DNA of 64,000 nt from Vulcanimicrobiota bacterium (GTDB lineage Bacteria; Vulcanimicrobiota; Vulcanimicrobiia; Vulcanimicrobiales; Vulcanimicrobiaceae), in assembly GCA_027459645.1 (NCBI GenBank), contig DAIDHQ010000006.1:62001-126000 (forward strand). The letters are read 5' to 3'. Shown here piece after piece: positions 1 through 10,897 of the stretch. The notes under the pieces are model-generated. The model had not been told where the DNA came from and did no database searches. It was given only the letters and a program-made list of their open reading frames with translations. Position numbers and translations under genes: made by a program. The stretch's first letter is position 1. Each line of letters opens with the position of its first letter.

Positions 1-1836
1 GGTTTCGAAGCGGCCGTTCGCGACGGCGCCGGGCGGCGTGACGTTCTTCCAATGCGCGCCGTTGTCGCGCGTCATCTGCACGTAGCCGTCGTCCGTACCA
101 ACCCAAATCTCTCCGCGTGAGAGCGGCGAGCCTTCGATATCCAGAATGGTGTCGGTATATTCCGCTCCGGTCACGTCGTGCGTGATCGGACCGCCTGCCG
201 GCTGCTGATGCGCTTTATCGTTGCGCGTGAGATCCGGACTGATCGGACGCCACGTGCGGCCGCCATCGGTCGTTTGAAACACGACGTTTCCACCAAACCA
301 CACTTCGCGCGGATTCCAAGGCGCAAACCCGATCGGAGATTCCCAATTAAAGCGATACGGGCTCTTCGCGATGTCGTAATCTTGCTGCACCGTCGTAAAG
401 TACGGCTGCGTGAACGTCCACTCGCGCGAGCGGCGTTTATAGACGAAGAGCGCGCCGTCTTGTCCGTCGGACCAGATGACGTTCGGATTCGCGGGATCGG
501 GAATCGCCCACTGCCCGTCGTCGTCCTGCACGACGGCCGTCCAGCCCCAATTGCCGTTGCCGGCTTGATCGAGCGAGTTCGACGGGCCGCAGTACGAATT
601 GTTGTCTTGCAATCCGCCGCAGACGGTATACGGATTGTCGCTGCCGAGGCCCACGCGATAGAACTGTCCGATCGGCAGGTTCGCCCAAAACGCCCACGTC
701 TTCGTTCCGTCGACGGTAATGGCATAGCCGCCGTCTTCTCCCACGATCATGCGATTGGGATCGTTCGGCGCAATCCATATAGAGTGGAAATCGGGATGGA
801 TCTGCAAACCAATAGGTTTGAAGTGTTTTCCGCCGTCGGTGCTGGCAGCCAGAAGCGTCGAAGCCGTAAAGACGTGATCGGGATTTTTCGGATCGACTTC
901 CACGTGCGAAAAATAGAACGGCCGTTCGTCGATGAGCGTGTTCGAACTCACCAGCTTCCAGCTTTGCCCGCCGTCGCCGGAACGCCAAAGAATTCCGTGC
1001 TTCGATTCGATGAGCGCGTAGACGACCTTTGCGTCGCTCGGTGCGACCGCAAGACCGATGCGTCCGGTGATGCCGGCGGGGAGTCCGTGACCGGTAAGCC
1101 GGGTCCACGTGCGTCCGCCATCGTTCGAACGATAGAGCCCATCGCGATTTCCGCCGCTGCGAAAGGTCCAAGGACGCCGCTGAAATTCCCAGACGCCCGC
1201 ATAAATGACGTTCGGATCTTTCGGGTTCATCGCAAGATCCGACACGCCGCTCTGCGGACCGACGGCGAGGGTTTTGCTCCACGTCTTCCCGCCGTCGAAC
1301 GTTACGTACGCGCCGCGGTGCGGAGAATCGGCGAACACGTTTCCGAGCGCGCCGACGATTACGTGCTGAGGATTCGACGGATCGATCAAGATGCGCGAGA
1401 TGTACTTCGTGCCGCGCAGCCCGACGCTAACCCAGGTTTTCCCGCCGTCGGTCGTTTTATAGACGCCGTCGCCGTAGCTCACGTCGTTGCGCGGGTTGGA
1501 TTCGCCCGTACCGACCCACACGGTGTTTTCGTTCGTCGGGTCGATCGCGACCGCACCGATCGCGCCGACCGGTTCTCGATCGAAGACCGGCGTCCAGGCC
1601 GCTCCGCCATCGGTGCTCTTCCACACGCCGCCACCGGCTGCGCCAAGGTAATACAGGTTCGGATCTTGGGCGGTTCCCGCCACGCTCGTAACGCGTCCGC
1701 CGGCAACGGCGGGCCCCATCGAGCGCCACCGCATCTGTCCCGTGGGGAGCGGTGCGGCTGCTGCGGCGGAAACGGAAAGCGCGAAGAGCGCGGCAACGGT
1801 AACGTACGAACGCATCACAAGACGAAGGTTTTCCAT
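1..1836 (-). CDS. VPS10/sortilin-like BNR propeller protein (3' end outside window)
   Basis: Translated from the minus strand this frame is open for 612 codons from ATG 1836 to the window edge without a stop, so the C-terminus is missing. A second ATG at 1815 gives a cleaner signal peptide (MRSYVTVAALFALSVSAAAA) and may be the true start. The mature part is a chain of BNR/Asp-box blades (repeated S-x-D-G-G-x-T-W motifs such as STDGGAAWTPV, TTDGGKTWVSV, SNDGGRTWTRL), as in secreted proteins annotated as 'glycosyl hydrolase' or sortilin/VPS10 family, usually about 1000 residues. These are beta-propellers; a catalytic activity is not shown by the sequence. Function unknown, exported. Confidence 0.85.
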   Translation of the reverse strand, partial: MENLRLVMRSYVTVAALFALSVSAAAAAPLPTGQMRWRSMGPAVAGGRVTSVAGTAQDPNLYYLGAAGGGVWKSTDGGAAWTPVFDREPVGAIGAVAIDPTNENTVWVGTGESNPRNDVSYGDGVYKTTDGGKTWVSVGLRGTKYISRILIDPSNPQHVIVGALGNVFADSPHRGAYVTFDGGKTWSKTLAVGPQSGVSDLAMNPKDPNVIYAGVWEFQRRPWTFRSGGNRDGLYRSNDGGRTWTRLTGHGLPAGITGRIGLAVAPSDAKVVYALIESKHGILWRSGDGGQSWKLVSSNTLIDERPFYFSHVEVDPKNPDHVFTASTLLAASTDGGKHFKPIGLQIHPDFHSIWIAPNDPNRMIVGEDGGYAITVDGTKTWAFWANLPIGQFYRVGLGSDNPYTVCGGLQDNNSYCGPSNSLDQAGNGNWGWTAVVQDDDGQWAIPDPANPNVIWSDGQDGALFVYKRRSREWTFTQPYFTTVQQDYDIAKSPYRFNWESPIGFAPWNPREVWFGGNVVFQTTDGGRTWRPISPDLTRNDKAHQQPAGGPITHDVTGAEYTDTILDIEGSPLSRGEIWVGTDDGYVQMTRDNGAHWKNVTPPGAVANGRFET

Positions 1837-1876
1837 CGGACTAGGGTCCGCCTTGAATCACCCCGCCGGACGCGGG

Positions 1877-3415
1877 CTAAAATTTCATGCGATCGACGGG
1901 CCGTTGCCCCAAATTTTCTATGCCGTAATGTTTGAAACGAGGCCATACCACCGAGAGCGGCTGGTGCATGCCGGTGCACAACAATATCGGCCGATGCGTT
2001 TCATACGGCATCGCGTAGGGCGAGGTACCGAACGTCGCGATGATGCGCGATGACGCGCAGAGCTTGGCCCATTCGGAAGGATCGCCGTTGACGACGAGGA
2101 CGACGGAACCGTCGAATCCGTGCGTGCCCCATAGATAATATTGATTGCTACCGCTCAACACGGGCGGCAGCCCATGCCCGTACACATCGATGGCCGCCGC
2201 TTCGCCATAGTTCGACGCCCATATCGCCGCTTCTGTGCGCTCGCCGGGCGGAAGCGCCGCATATATAGCACTCACCTTTGCGGCGAGCGTGCGCCAACCA
2301 AATTCGTCGGAGAGCACCTGCATCAGCGGCGCGCCGATCCCCGCCCGCTCCAGCGGCTGCATCTTGAACGGCTGATGATCGATCGTCTCTTTGAGTTTTG
2401 CGGGCGGCTCAAGCGCCAAGACGAACGGCAACGCCGGTACGGCGTTGAGCGTCGCGAGAATCGCCCATAGGGCGACGAGCAGACGAGGAATTCTCGTGAC
2501 CGCGGCGGCACCAACGGCGAACATCGCGGGATACGCCGGCGTCATGTAATACGCCTTACCGTGCGTCACCAAGATAATGGCGGCCGTAACGATAAACGCG
2601 ATCGACAAAAAGCGCACGTCGCGCAAACGCTTGGAGAAGAACGGCGCGATGACGCCCGTCATCCACAACGGCAAGAGTACGAAATTCATCAGGAACGTTT
2701 GCAGGACCGCAAACTCGAGCGGCGTTCCGATCAAGTTCCCCGAGTTATCGTTTCGCAACAATTCGAGAAACGGAAGCCCGTGCACCAGCTGCCAGATGAC
2801 GTTCGGCAGCGCGACGACCGTGGCGATGCCGATGCCGATCCATAAATCGCGCGATTTGAGGATTGAGCGCGGGCCTGCGATAAGCACGCCGGCGAGCAGC
2901 CCGATCGCCCACATAACGATGCCGTAACGCGCCTCGAACGAAACGCCGGCGACGACGCCGGCCCATCGGTAGAGAACCGGCTCGTCGCGCAGATAGGCTC
3001 GTACGAGCAAATATGCAACGCCGGTAAAGGTCAATGGTTCGAACGTCGAGGTGTTGAGCGTTGCGGACATCGCGGTCAGCATCGTTGCCCCCGCGATGGC
3101 GACGGCGGCGATCCAAGCGCCGCGCGTCGTCGCACCGAGTAACTGCGCGAACGCAACGGTAAGCGGCACCAGGAGCACGTCCGCGGCAATCGCGGGAAGC
3201 CGCAGCAGAAAGACGTGATTTCCGGCGATCTGGGTCGCGGCGGCGATGAACGGAACGAGCGGCGGCTGATCGACGTAACCGAAGGCCGGATGCCGTCCGC
3301 ACACGATAAAATACAGTTCGTTGCGGAACGGGCCGTAATGACCGCCCGCAAGTATAAAGACGACCGCTAAAACGGCGGCGACGCCCCAGGCGATAAGCCT
3401 CGCTGTTCGACCCAT
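1877..3415 (-). CDS. GT39-family membrane glycosyltransferase
   Basis: A 512-residue protein with about 10 hydrophobic segments in the N-terminal 340 residues and a soluble C-terminal periplasmic part. The first loop after the first membrane segment contains ELYFIVCGRHPAFGYVDQPP, the acidic loop typical of the GT-C fold PMT_2/ArnT-like family (dolichyl- or undecaprenyl-phosphate sugar donors). It probably transfers a sugar from a lipid carrier to an acceptor on the outer face of the inner membrane; donor and acceptor cannot be read from sequence. It stands alone between two unrelated minus-strand genes (41 bp after it, 69 bp before it). Confidence 0.8.
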   Translation of the reverse strand: MGRTARLIAWGVAAVLAVVFILAGGHYGPFRNELYFIVCGRHPAFGYVDQPPLVPFIAAATQIAGNHVFLLRLPAIAADVLLVPLTVAFAQLLGATTRGAWIAAVAIAGATMLTAMSATLNTSTFEPLTFTGVAYLLVRAYLRDEPVLYRWAGVVAGVSFEARYGIVMWAIGLLAGVLIAGPRSILKSRDLWIGIGIATVVALPNVIWQLVHGLPFLELLRNDNSGNLIGTPLEFAVLQTFLMNFVLLPLWMTGVIAPFFSKRLRDVRFLSIAFIVTAAIILVTHGKAYYMTPAYPAMFAVGAAAVTRIPRLLVALWAILATLNAVPALPFVLALEPPAKLKETIDHQPFKMQPLERAGIGAPLMQVLSDEFGWRTLAAKVSAIYAALPPGERTEAAIWASNYGEAAAIDVYGHGLPPVLSGSNQYYLWGTHGFDGSVVLVVNGDPSEWAKLCASSRIIATFGTSPYAMPYETHRPILLCTGMHQPLSVVWPRFKHYGIENLGQRPVDRMKF

Positions 3416-3484
3416 GCGCCGCTATTGAAACACTCGTTTCAATTCTCCTGCCTGGGGCGTGACCGCCTATGTGTAGAGCCGCAA

Positions 3485-4285
3485 TTAGCGGGCGTGCGCG
3501 GTCAAATCGCCGTAGCGATCGTGATGGCGCAACCACGGTTCCCGGTCGAAGCTTTCGTTGCGTCCGCGCGGCGCGCGATCGAGCCACTGGTACATGTTCC
3601 ACAGCCCGTCGAGGCCGCGAGCGTACGTTGAATACGTGTGATAGACCACGCCGTTGTCCATAACGAACGCGCTCACGCCCGGGGCTTCCCGGAAGTACGT
3701 GCGGCGATCGGTGCCCGCCATCTCGGCAAAGCGCGTCGGCCATGCGGGTTCGCTTCCCGGCTCTTCCGCCGGCGCCGGACCGTCGCTGCGCCGGTAGTTG
3801 TAGGTGGTCTCGCCGCTGCGCTCTTGTTCTTCGGAATATGACACGTTGAATTCGAAGTTGAAATCGCTATCGGACGAGGACGCCCACGGGAACGTCCAAC
3901 CCATACGCTGCTTGAACGCGTGCAATTTTTGGAGCGGCGCGCGGGAGACCGCGCTAAATGCGACGTCGTGATGCTCGAGATGCGTTACGATGCCGTTGAA
4001 ACCGTCGGCGATCGACGAGCACGAAGGACACCCGGCTTGATAATCGGGCCCGAACATAAAGTGGTAGACCAGGAGCTGCGAACGCCCTTTAAAGAGATCC
4101 GCCAGCAATGCCGGCCCGGCGTCGGTTTCGAAGCGGTACGGCTTGTCGATACGGACCCAGGGCAGTTCCATCCGCCGGCGCGCCAGCTCGTCGCTGCGCC
4201 GCGTCAGCTCCTTTTCGTCCTTCAGCAGATCCAGGCGGGCGGCCAGCCATTGGTCGCGCGTGGCGATCTTGGGGTGCGTCGTCAT
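3485..4285 (-). CDS. DUF899 thioredoxin-like protein
   Basis: A 266-residue cytoplasmic protein of the DUF899 family (thioredoxin/AhpC-like fold). Visible hallmarks are LPWVRIDKPYRFET near residue 40, the FMFGPDYQAGCPSCSSIADG stretch with C86-x-x-C89, and the C-terminal GLDGLWNMYQWLDRAPRG block. The start is supported by an AAAGGA-type ribosome site just upstream. Members are often found beside YCII/ECF42 regulatory genes, as here, where the YCII gene begins 182 bp away on the opposite strand. A redox role is inferred from the CxxC; substrate unknown. Confidence 0.85.
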   Translation of the reverse strand: MTTHPKIATRDQWLAARLDLLKDEKELTRRSDELARRRMELPWVRIDKPYRFETDAGPALLADLFKGRSQLLVYHFMFGPDYQAGCPSCSSIADGFNGIVTHLEHHDVAFSAVSRAPLQKLHAFKQRMGWTFPWASSSDSDFNFEFNVSYSEEQERSGETTYNYRRSDGPAPAEEPGSEPAWPTRFAEMAGTDRRTYFREAPGVSAFVMDNGVVYHTYSTYARGLDGLWNMYQWLDRAPRGRNESFDREPWLRHHDRYGDLTAHAR

Positions 4286-4466
4286 GGTAGGTTCCTTTCA
4301 AAAGCGGTGAAATGAGCGTCGTCAAGCGGGCTTTGAGCAGCAACAGCAGGGGCGCGGGGGCTGCGACGGCGTCTGCGACGAGCGGCGCGATCGCGGGGAT
4401 GCATTCCAAGCACATACCTTTGGTCGATTTGGAACCGGCAGAATCGACAACGGTTCAGGAGGGACT

Positions 4467-4817
4467 ATGAAATACGCATGCTTCATCTATGGTGACGACG
4501 AGCCGCTGCCCGAGAGCGAGCAGACGAAGCTCCGCGACGACAGCATCGCTTACCATCAAGAACTCAAACGCAAGGGACACTTGGTGGCGCTCGAAGCGCT
4601 GGACGATGCCGATACGGCCACGACGGTTCGGCGGCGCAACGGCAAGCTTTCGATGACCGACGGACCGTTCGCCGAGGTCAAGGAACATCTGGGCGGCTTC
4701 TTCATCCTCGAAGCGAGGGATCTAAACGAAGCCCTCCGCCTTGCCGGCGATCACCCCGCAGCTTGCTGGGATGCAATCGAAGTACGTCCGGTGCTGGACA
4801 TCCCGAAGCCGGCATGA
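4467..4817 (+). CDS. YCII/DGPF-domain protein, ECF42 partner
   Basis: A 116-residue protein of the YCII-related (DGPF) family, named after its DGPF motif, seen here in MTDGPFAEVKEHLGGFFI around residues 61-80. The start follows a strong AGGAGGG site at 4457-4463. Its TGA overlaps the ATG of the sigma-factor gene (4814-4817), so the two are translationally coupled. DGPF proteins are the standard genomic partners of ECF42 sigma factors; their biochemical role is not settled. This gene probably heads a three-gene operon with the sigma factor and a hydrolase. Confidence 0.9.
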   Translation: MKYACFIYGDDEPLPESEQTKLRDDSIAYHQELKRKGHLVALEALDDADTATTVRRRNGKLSMTDGPFAEVKEHLGGFFILEARDLNEALRLAGDHPAACWDAIEVRPVLDIPKPA

Positions 4818-6037
4818 CCTCGGCCGACCTCGAGTCGATCTATCGTTGCGAATCACGCCACATTTTGGCAACGCTGATTCGTTTGCTAGGCGACGTCGAG
4901 TTGGCCGAAGACGCAATGCACGAAGCATTCCTTGCCGCGGCCGAACAATGGCCGCGGGAGGGAATGCCGCGCAATCCGCGTTCGTGGCTGATCTCCGCCG
5001 GCCGCTTTCAAGCGATCGACGTGATTCGACGGCGCAGCCGCTATGATGCGGTCTCGCAGCGGATGGCGCGGCAAACGGCATGGAGTCACGAGTTGGAAGT
5101 CGATTTGGAACACATTCCCGACGACGATTTGCGCTTGATCTTCCTCTGTTGCCATCCGTCGCTGGCCGTGGATGCGCAAGTCGCATTGACGCTTCGCGAA
5201 GCCTGCGGATTAACGACGGAAGAGATCGCGCAGGCCTTCGTCGCGCGGCCTTCGGCAATCGCGCAGCGTATCGTGCGGGCCAAGAACAAGATTCGAGAAG
5301 CGCGCATTCCCTACGAGCTGCCTGCGCCATCGGAGTTGCCGCAACGCGTGCGCGCCGTGCTGCACGTGATCTACTTGCTTTTCAACGAAGGCTACGACGC
5401 GTCGCACGGCTCGGCGCTCCTACGCACCGACCTCTGCGGCGAAGCGATCCGCCTCGGCCGGCTTCTTGCCGGGCTTCTTCCGGATGCCGAAATCTACGGA
5501 CTCGTCGCGCTCATGATGTTCCATCATGCGCGACGCGCCGCGCGTACCGACCGCGATGGAAACGTCGTGCTGCTCGACGATCAAGACCGCTCCGCGTGGG
5601 ATCGCGCAGAGATTGCCGAAGCCGAGGAATTCTTGGGGCTCGCGCTTGCCTCACCGAAACCCGGCCGATACGCGTGCGAGGCCGCGATCGCGCAGGTGCA
5701 TACAGCCGCGCAACGGCCGGGCGAGACGAATTGGGATCGGATCGTGACGCTGTACGACGCGCTTCTCGAACTGGAACCGTCGCCGATCGTCGAATTGAAT
5801 CGCGCCGCCGCCATCGCGATGCGCGACGGTCCGGAAGCGGGCCTTGCGATCATCGAAGCGCTCGGCGCACGCGGCCAGTTGAACGACTATCGTTTCGCAC
5901 ATGCGGCGCGTGCCGATCTCTATCGCCGCTTGGGAAGAAACGCGCAAGCGCGCGATGCATATGAGCAGGCGCTCGCGCTGACGGAGCAAGAGGCGGAACG
6001 GCGCTATCTAATCGATCGATTGGCCCAACTCGAGTGA
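4814..6037 (+). CDS. ECF42-type RNA polymerase sigma factor
   Basis: A 407-residue extracytoplasmic-function sigma factor. ATG 4814 overlaps the YCII stop; an upstream in-frame ATG at 4763 lies inside the YCII gene and is less likely. Region sigma2 is at residues 10-80 (LAEDAMHEAFLAAAEQWP, NPRSWLISAGRFQAIDVIRR) and region sigma4 near 110-165 (ALTLREACGLTTEEIAQAF). The long C-terminal extension of about 230 residues is TPR-like and ends GRNAQARDAYEQALALTEQE, the diagnostic layout of ECF42. No anti-sigma gene is nearby, as expected for this group, in which the extension is thought to control activity. Target promoters unknown. Confidence 0.9.
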   Translation: MTSADLESIYRCESRHILATLIRLLGDVELAEDAMHEAFLAAAEQWPREGMPRNPRSWLISAGRFQAIDVIRRRSRYDAVSQRMARQTAWSHELEVDLEHIPDDDLRLIFLCCHPSLAVDAQVALTLREACGLTTEEIAQAFVARPSAIAQRIVRAKNKIREARIPYELPAPSELPQRVRAVLHVIYLLFNEGYDASHGSALLRTDLCGEAIRLGRLLAGLLPDAEIYGLVALMMFHHARRAARTDRDGNVVLLDDQDRSAWDRAEIAEAEEFLGLALASPKPGRYACEAAIAQVHTAAQRPGETNWDRIVTLYDALLELEPSPIVELNRAAAIAMRDGPEAGLAIIEALGARGQLNDYRFAHAARADLYRRLGRNAQARDAYEQALALTEQEAERRYLIDRLAQLE

Positions 6038-6798
6038 CTCGGCCCGTCGAACTGCATTACGAACGCACGGGCGGCGCAAAGCCATCCCTCATCCTGCTGC
6101 ACGGTCTAACCGCAAGCGGTGCGTGTTGGCGCCCCTTAGCGCGCGCGCTCCAAGATCGATACGATGTCATTATGCCGGACGCACGCGGCCACGGCAATTC
6201 CGATTCCCCGTTGCACGGATACCGGTACGACGAGCACGCAGCCGACCTTCTCGCGCTCATCGAACGCTTGCAACTCGCAACGCCGGTCGTCCTTGGCCAC
6301 TCCATGGGCGGCATGACGGCGGCACTCGCCGCAAGCCGCAGCGCGGATATTCGAGCAGTCGTTCTGGTCGATCCAACGTTCATCAGCGAGCGATGGCAGC
6401 GCGAAGTGCGCGACAGCGATGTCGTCGAGCAGCATCGCCGGCTTCTCGATCTCGGCCCGGACGACGTGATTTCGGAGCTTGCCGTTCGGCATCCGCACCG
6501 CTCCCGCGAAATCATCGAGCTCCTCGCACAAGCGCGTTTGCAGACGCGGCTGAGCGCGTTCGACGTGCTGACGCCGCCCAACCCGGACTACCGCGAACTG
6601 ATTCGCGAGATTCGCGTGCCGATGCTGCTCGTGACCAGCGACGGCGGCGTCGTTTCGCAAGACCGCGCTCGGGAACTGCAACAGCTCAACCCCAGCCTGC
6701 GCACCGCGCACGTCACCGGCGCCGGCCACGGCATCCCGTACGACCGCCCCGATCGCTTGGAAGCAGCGGTGGCGGCGTTTCTTGCAGACAGCGGTTAA
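6034..6798 (+). CDS. alpha/beta hydrolase
   Basis: A 254-residue cytoplasmic alpha/beta-fold hydrolase starting at GTG 6034, overlapping the sigma-factor stop by 4 bp (GTGA). LILLHGLTASGACW gives the oxyanion-hole HG motif, MPDARGHGNSD the usual strand-4 signature, VLGHSMGGMTAAL the nucleophile elbow with Ser, and VTGAGHGIPYDRPD the catalytic His near the C-terminus. All catalytic positions look intact. Coupling to the ECF42 gene suggests it belongs to that regulon's core operon; substrate unknown. Confidence 0.85.
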   Translation: MTRPVELHYERTGGAKPSLILLHGLTASGACWRPLARALQDRYDVIMPDARGHGNSDSPLHGYRYDEHAADLLALIERLQLATPVVLGHSMGGMTAALAASRSADIRAVVLVDPTFISERWQREVRDSDVVEQHRRLLDLGPDDVISELAVRHPHRSREIIELLAQARLQTRLSAFDVLTPPNPDYRELIREIRVPMLLVTSDGGVVSQDRARELQQLNPSLRTAHVTGAGHGIPYDRPDRLEAAVAAFLADSG

Positions 6799-7164
6799 TT
6801 ATCGCTTTTGCAGCGTGCAGTCGGAATAGCTGAGAAACACCCAGTTGGTTTTCGGCCGGTTTTCCCAGAGGCGCACAAAATTACTCGGCGATGCAAAAAT
6901 CAACCGTTCGCGCGTCGGAACGCCCTTCTGCAGACCCGTCATTTCGATCAGCTTGTTCGACGCGCTGTCGACGTTGCCCGTAAACGTACCGAAGGGCCCG
7001 AGGTCCTTGACGCTCCACGTGCCCTTTGCGGCATCGTAACGAAACGTTTGGTTTTGCTTTCCGCCGACGGAGCTGTTCGCGAACTCTTGATGCTCGTGCA
7101 CGACGCCGTTCGAATCGATCGTGAGCATGTCGGGCGATCGATGACTTGTCATGTGCACCACCAT
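6799..7164 (-). pseudogene. DUF1579-like secreted protein, probably N-terminally truncated
   Basis: The open frame gives 121 residues (NQTFRYDAAKGTWSVKDL in the middle, YSDCTLQKR at the end). The pattern 'RYDAASGKW...' followed by a late Cys resembles the C-terminal two thirds of small secreted proteins near DUF1579. The expected N-terminal part (signal peptide and a G-x-W-x-C strand) is missing. Just upstream in the same frame lies a hydrophobic, signal-like run (ATILAVVPIAAVMFIADGF), separated from the ORF by two stop codons. The gene is therefore probably broken at its 5' end. Alternatively it is a short intact protein starting at one of the Met codons near 7164. Confidence 0.45.
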
Positions 7165-7312
7165 TTACCGAATCTTTATGTACAAGGTAACGGCACCGAT
7201 TTAGCCAACGGCTGGGGGCCGCGGAGGGGTCCTCGGGACACCATTGAAGCCGTCGGCAATGAACATTACGGCAGCTATCGGCACCACCGCAAGAATGGTC
7301 GCGCGCTAACCC

Positions 7313-9127
<1,815 letters not shown>

Positions 9128-9158
9128 GATCGACGCTTGAGACAGCGTTATCTCCGCC

Positions 9159-9318
9159 TCAGATCGGCGAACACGAACCCGTGTAATAGTTGGTCTCGAA
9201 CGTCGTGCCGCCCGCGCTCGACTTCTGATAGCCAATTTCGACGCGGAGATCGTGCGGTTCACGGCGATAGACGTAACTTACAGGGTGTCCGGCGCCCGAA
9301 CCCGACCAGCGCCAACCC
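9159..9318 (-). pseudogene. C-terminal remnant of an unknown secreted protein
   Basis: The minus-strand frame ending at 9159 reads HPVSYVYRREPHDLRVEIGY followed by QKSSAGGTTFETNYYTGSCS and a stop, with amino-acid use typical of an exported protein. It has no credible start. At about 9318 it abuts a plus-strand glyoxalase remnant, so both genes seem to have been cut at this junction. Family not recognised; chance ORF is possible. Confidence 0.3.
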
Positions 9319-9399
9319 ATGGAACTCGCACTCTTCGAAGACCCGACCGGCAACACGATCGGACTCGTAAACCCCGGAGAATGTTCTCAGACGGAATGA
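9301..9399 (+). pseudogene. C-terminal remnant of a VOC/glyoxalase-family protein
   Basis: The plus-strand frame reads MELALFEDPTGNTIGLVNPG (ATG 9319) and ends at TGA 9397-9399. The motif 'F-x-DPxGN-x-IGLV' is the last beta strand of vicinal-oxygen-chelate (glyoxalase/bleomycin-resistance-like) proteins. The rest of the roughly 120-residue domain is absent upstream. Only about 27 residues survive, so it cannot be functional. Confidence 0.5.
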
Positions 9400-9442
9400 A
9401 ATCCAGCGATGATGGAACTCGCTTTCGGTGGGCCATCGTCAT

Positions 9443-10862
9443 TTACTGTTTGGTGAACGTCCCTAGTCCATCGTTCAACCACTCGATGGTCAACGTTGCC
9501 GGATGGGTGCTGGCAGCCGGCGTAAACGTTAGTTCCGAAGCCGCACGGAATCCTCCGCCGCCAGGACGGAACACAAACGTGTCGCCACTCCAATGATGTA
9601 GCGCAAACACCATGTGCTTCGGACCGATGGTGAGCCTCAATCCTCCGCTCACTTCGCTAATTGTCGCGGGGCCATACACATTGCTGACGTACGTTCCCAC
9701 ATAAACATCGCTCGGTCGCGCCGGCGGCGCGTCCTCAGGTGGCGTTTTCCCGACAAGCTTCCCCCGGAGGTGCGCCGACACCGCATCGAACGCTTTCCCG
9801 TAGAATGCGAGCCAGTCACGTTGATAGCGGCCGAATTCGACGCGATCGGAAAACCGTTGGTAAGAACGACGATGCCAAGGTGCGCCGCCGGAAGCAGTTC
9901 GTAACAGGTTGCCTCGCCTTGTTCCATTGCGCCGGAGTGCTTATGCGCAAATGCCCAAGCTTGTCATACGAAAGGGCGACGCCCCAGACCGTTGAAGGGT
10001 ACGCGTCCGTCCGCGCCGGCGGGTCCCGAGACGACCTGCGGCGTGTGCGTTTCTTCTAGCGGACCCTTCGCGATAATCTGTTTGCCGTCGTAGCCGCCAT
10101 CGTCGAGTTGCAGGATCATCCACTTCGCCATATCCATGACGTTTGAGTGCGCGCCACCCGCCGGAGCTGCGACATCGTAGACCGCAAGATCATTCGGGCC
10201 GGCTTCCCAGCCGTGTTCGGTTCTTAGATGAAGCGAAGCGCGGTTTGGGTTCGACTCGTAGCCTGCAAAACGATAGCCGCTAGATGTCATACCGAGAGGC
10301 TTGAGACGTGCTCAGCGTTGGCTGCAGCCTGAGCGCCGGCCGCAATACCGTAGTTCGTGTACCCGAAAGAGATTCGAAACGACGAGAGCGGCCAGTAACG
10401 CAGACGTTTGATTATTTCGTTGCGATCGAAGCCTAAGTCTTCAAGGACCTCTCCCGCGTGATCCGGCAGACCGCTACGATGCGAGAACATGTCTGCGATG
10501 GTGACGTGCGATCCAACCCACGGATCCTGCAACGTGAAACAGGGGATCTCTTTTGCAATCGGATCGCTCCAGCGTACTTTTACGTCGCCCACTTCGCCGG
10601 CGATGACCGTCGATGATAGCGATTTAGAGAGCGAGGCGAGTTCGAACACCGTGTACTTATCGACACGTAGATTCGTACCGATCTAACGCACGCCAAACCC
10701 CTTTGCATACACGATTTTCCCGTCGCGAACCACCGCGATAGCCAAACCGGGTACGCCGGTCCGCTTTTGTATTTGCTTGGCGATGCCGTCGAGTGAGGCG
10801 ATCGCAGAATCGATCCGCGCCGGGGAGAACGCTACGGTGGCGGCAAGGACAAGATGCAGCAT
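9443..10862 (-). pseudogene. serine hydrolase (beta-lactamase/PBP4* family), multiply frameshifted
   Basis: All parts of a secreted class-C-like serine hydrolase can be followed along the minus strand, but in changing frames. ATG 10862 starts a signal peptide, then GVPGLAIAVVRDGKIVYAKG; an in-frame TAG at 10683-10685 follows. The same frame continues with the catalytic S-x-x-K (FELASLSKSL) and the Tyr motif (SFGYTNYGIAAG). Near 10290 the frame shifts to MTSSGYRFAGYESNP, then shifts twice between about 9905 and 9985 (VALSYDKLGHLRIS, then HSGAMEQGEATCYELL) and once near 9830. The C-terminal DUF3471-like domain (PSDVYVGTYVSNVYGPATIS) ends at 9443. One stop plus at least four frameshifts and a small deletion indicate an old pseudogene. 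Confidence 0.85.
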
Positions 10863-10897
10863 GCTCGCTTGCTTTATAGGCACAACAGAGCGATCCT

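Noticed and set aside
178-1935. 585-codon plus-strand ORF and other long overlapping frames at 1-1936
   Set aside because: Arg-rich translation without family features; it is the shadow of the minus-strand BNR propeller gene, whose frame shows repeated Asp-box motifs.
4286-4415. Small ORF starting MCLECIPAIAPLVADAVAAP upstream of DUF899
   Set aside because: It runs out of frame deep into the DUF899 gene and has only a weak ribosome site; the hydrophobic start may be chance.
9308-9316. AGCGCCAAC, a 9-bp match to the att core, as a further att site
   Set aside because: Too short and the flanks do not match the tRNA; it is expected by chance in GC-rich DNA, although it does lie at the junction of two gene remnants.
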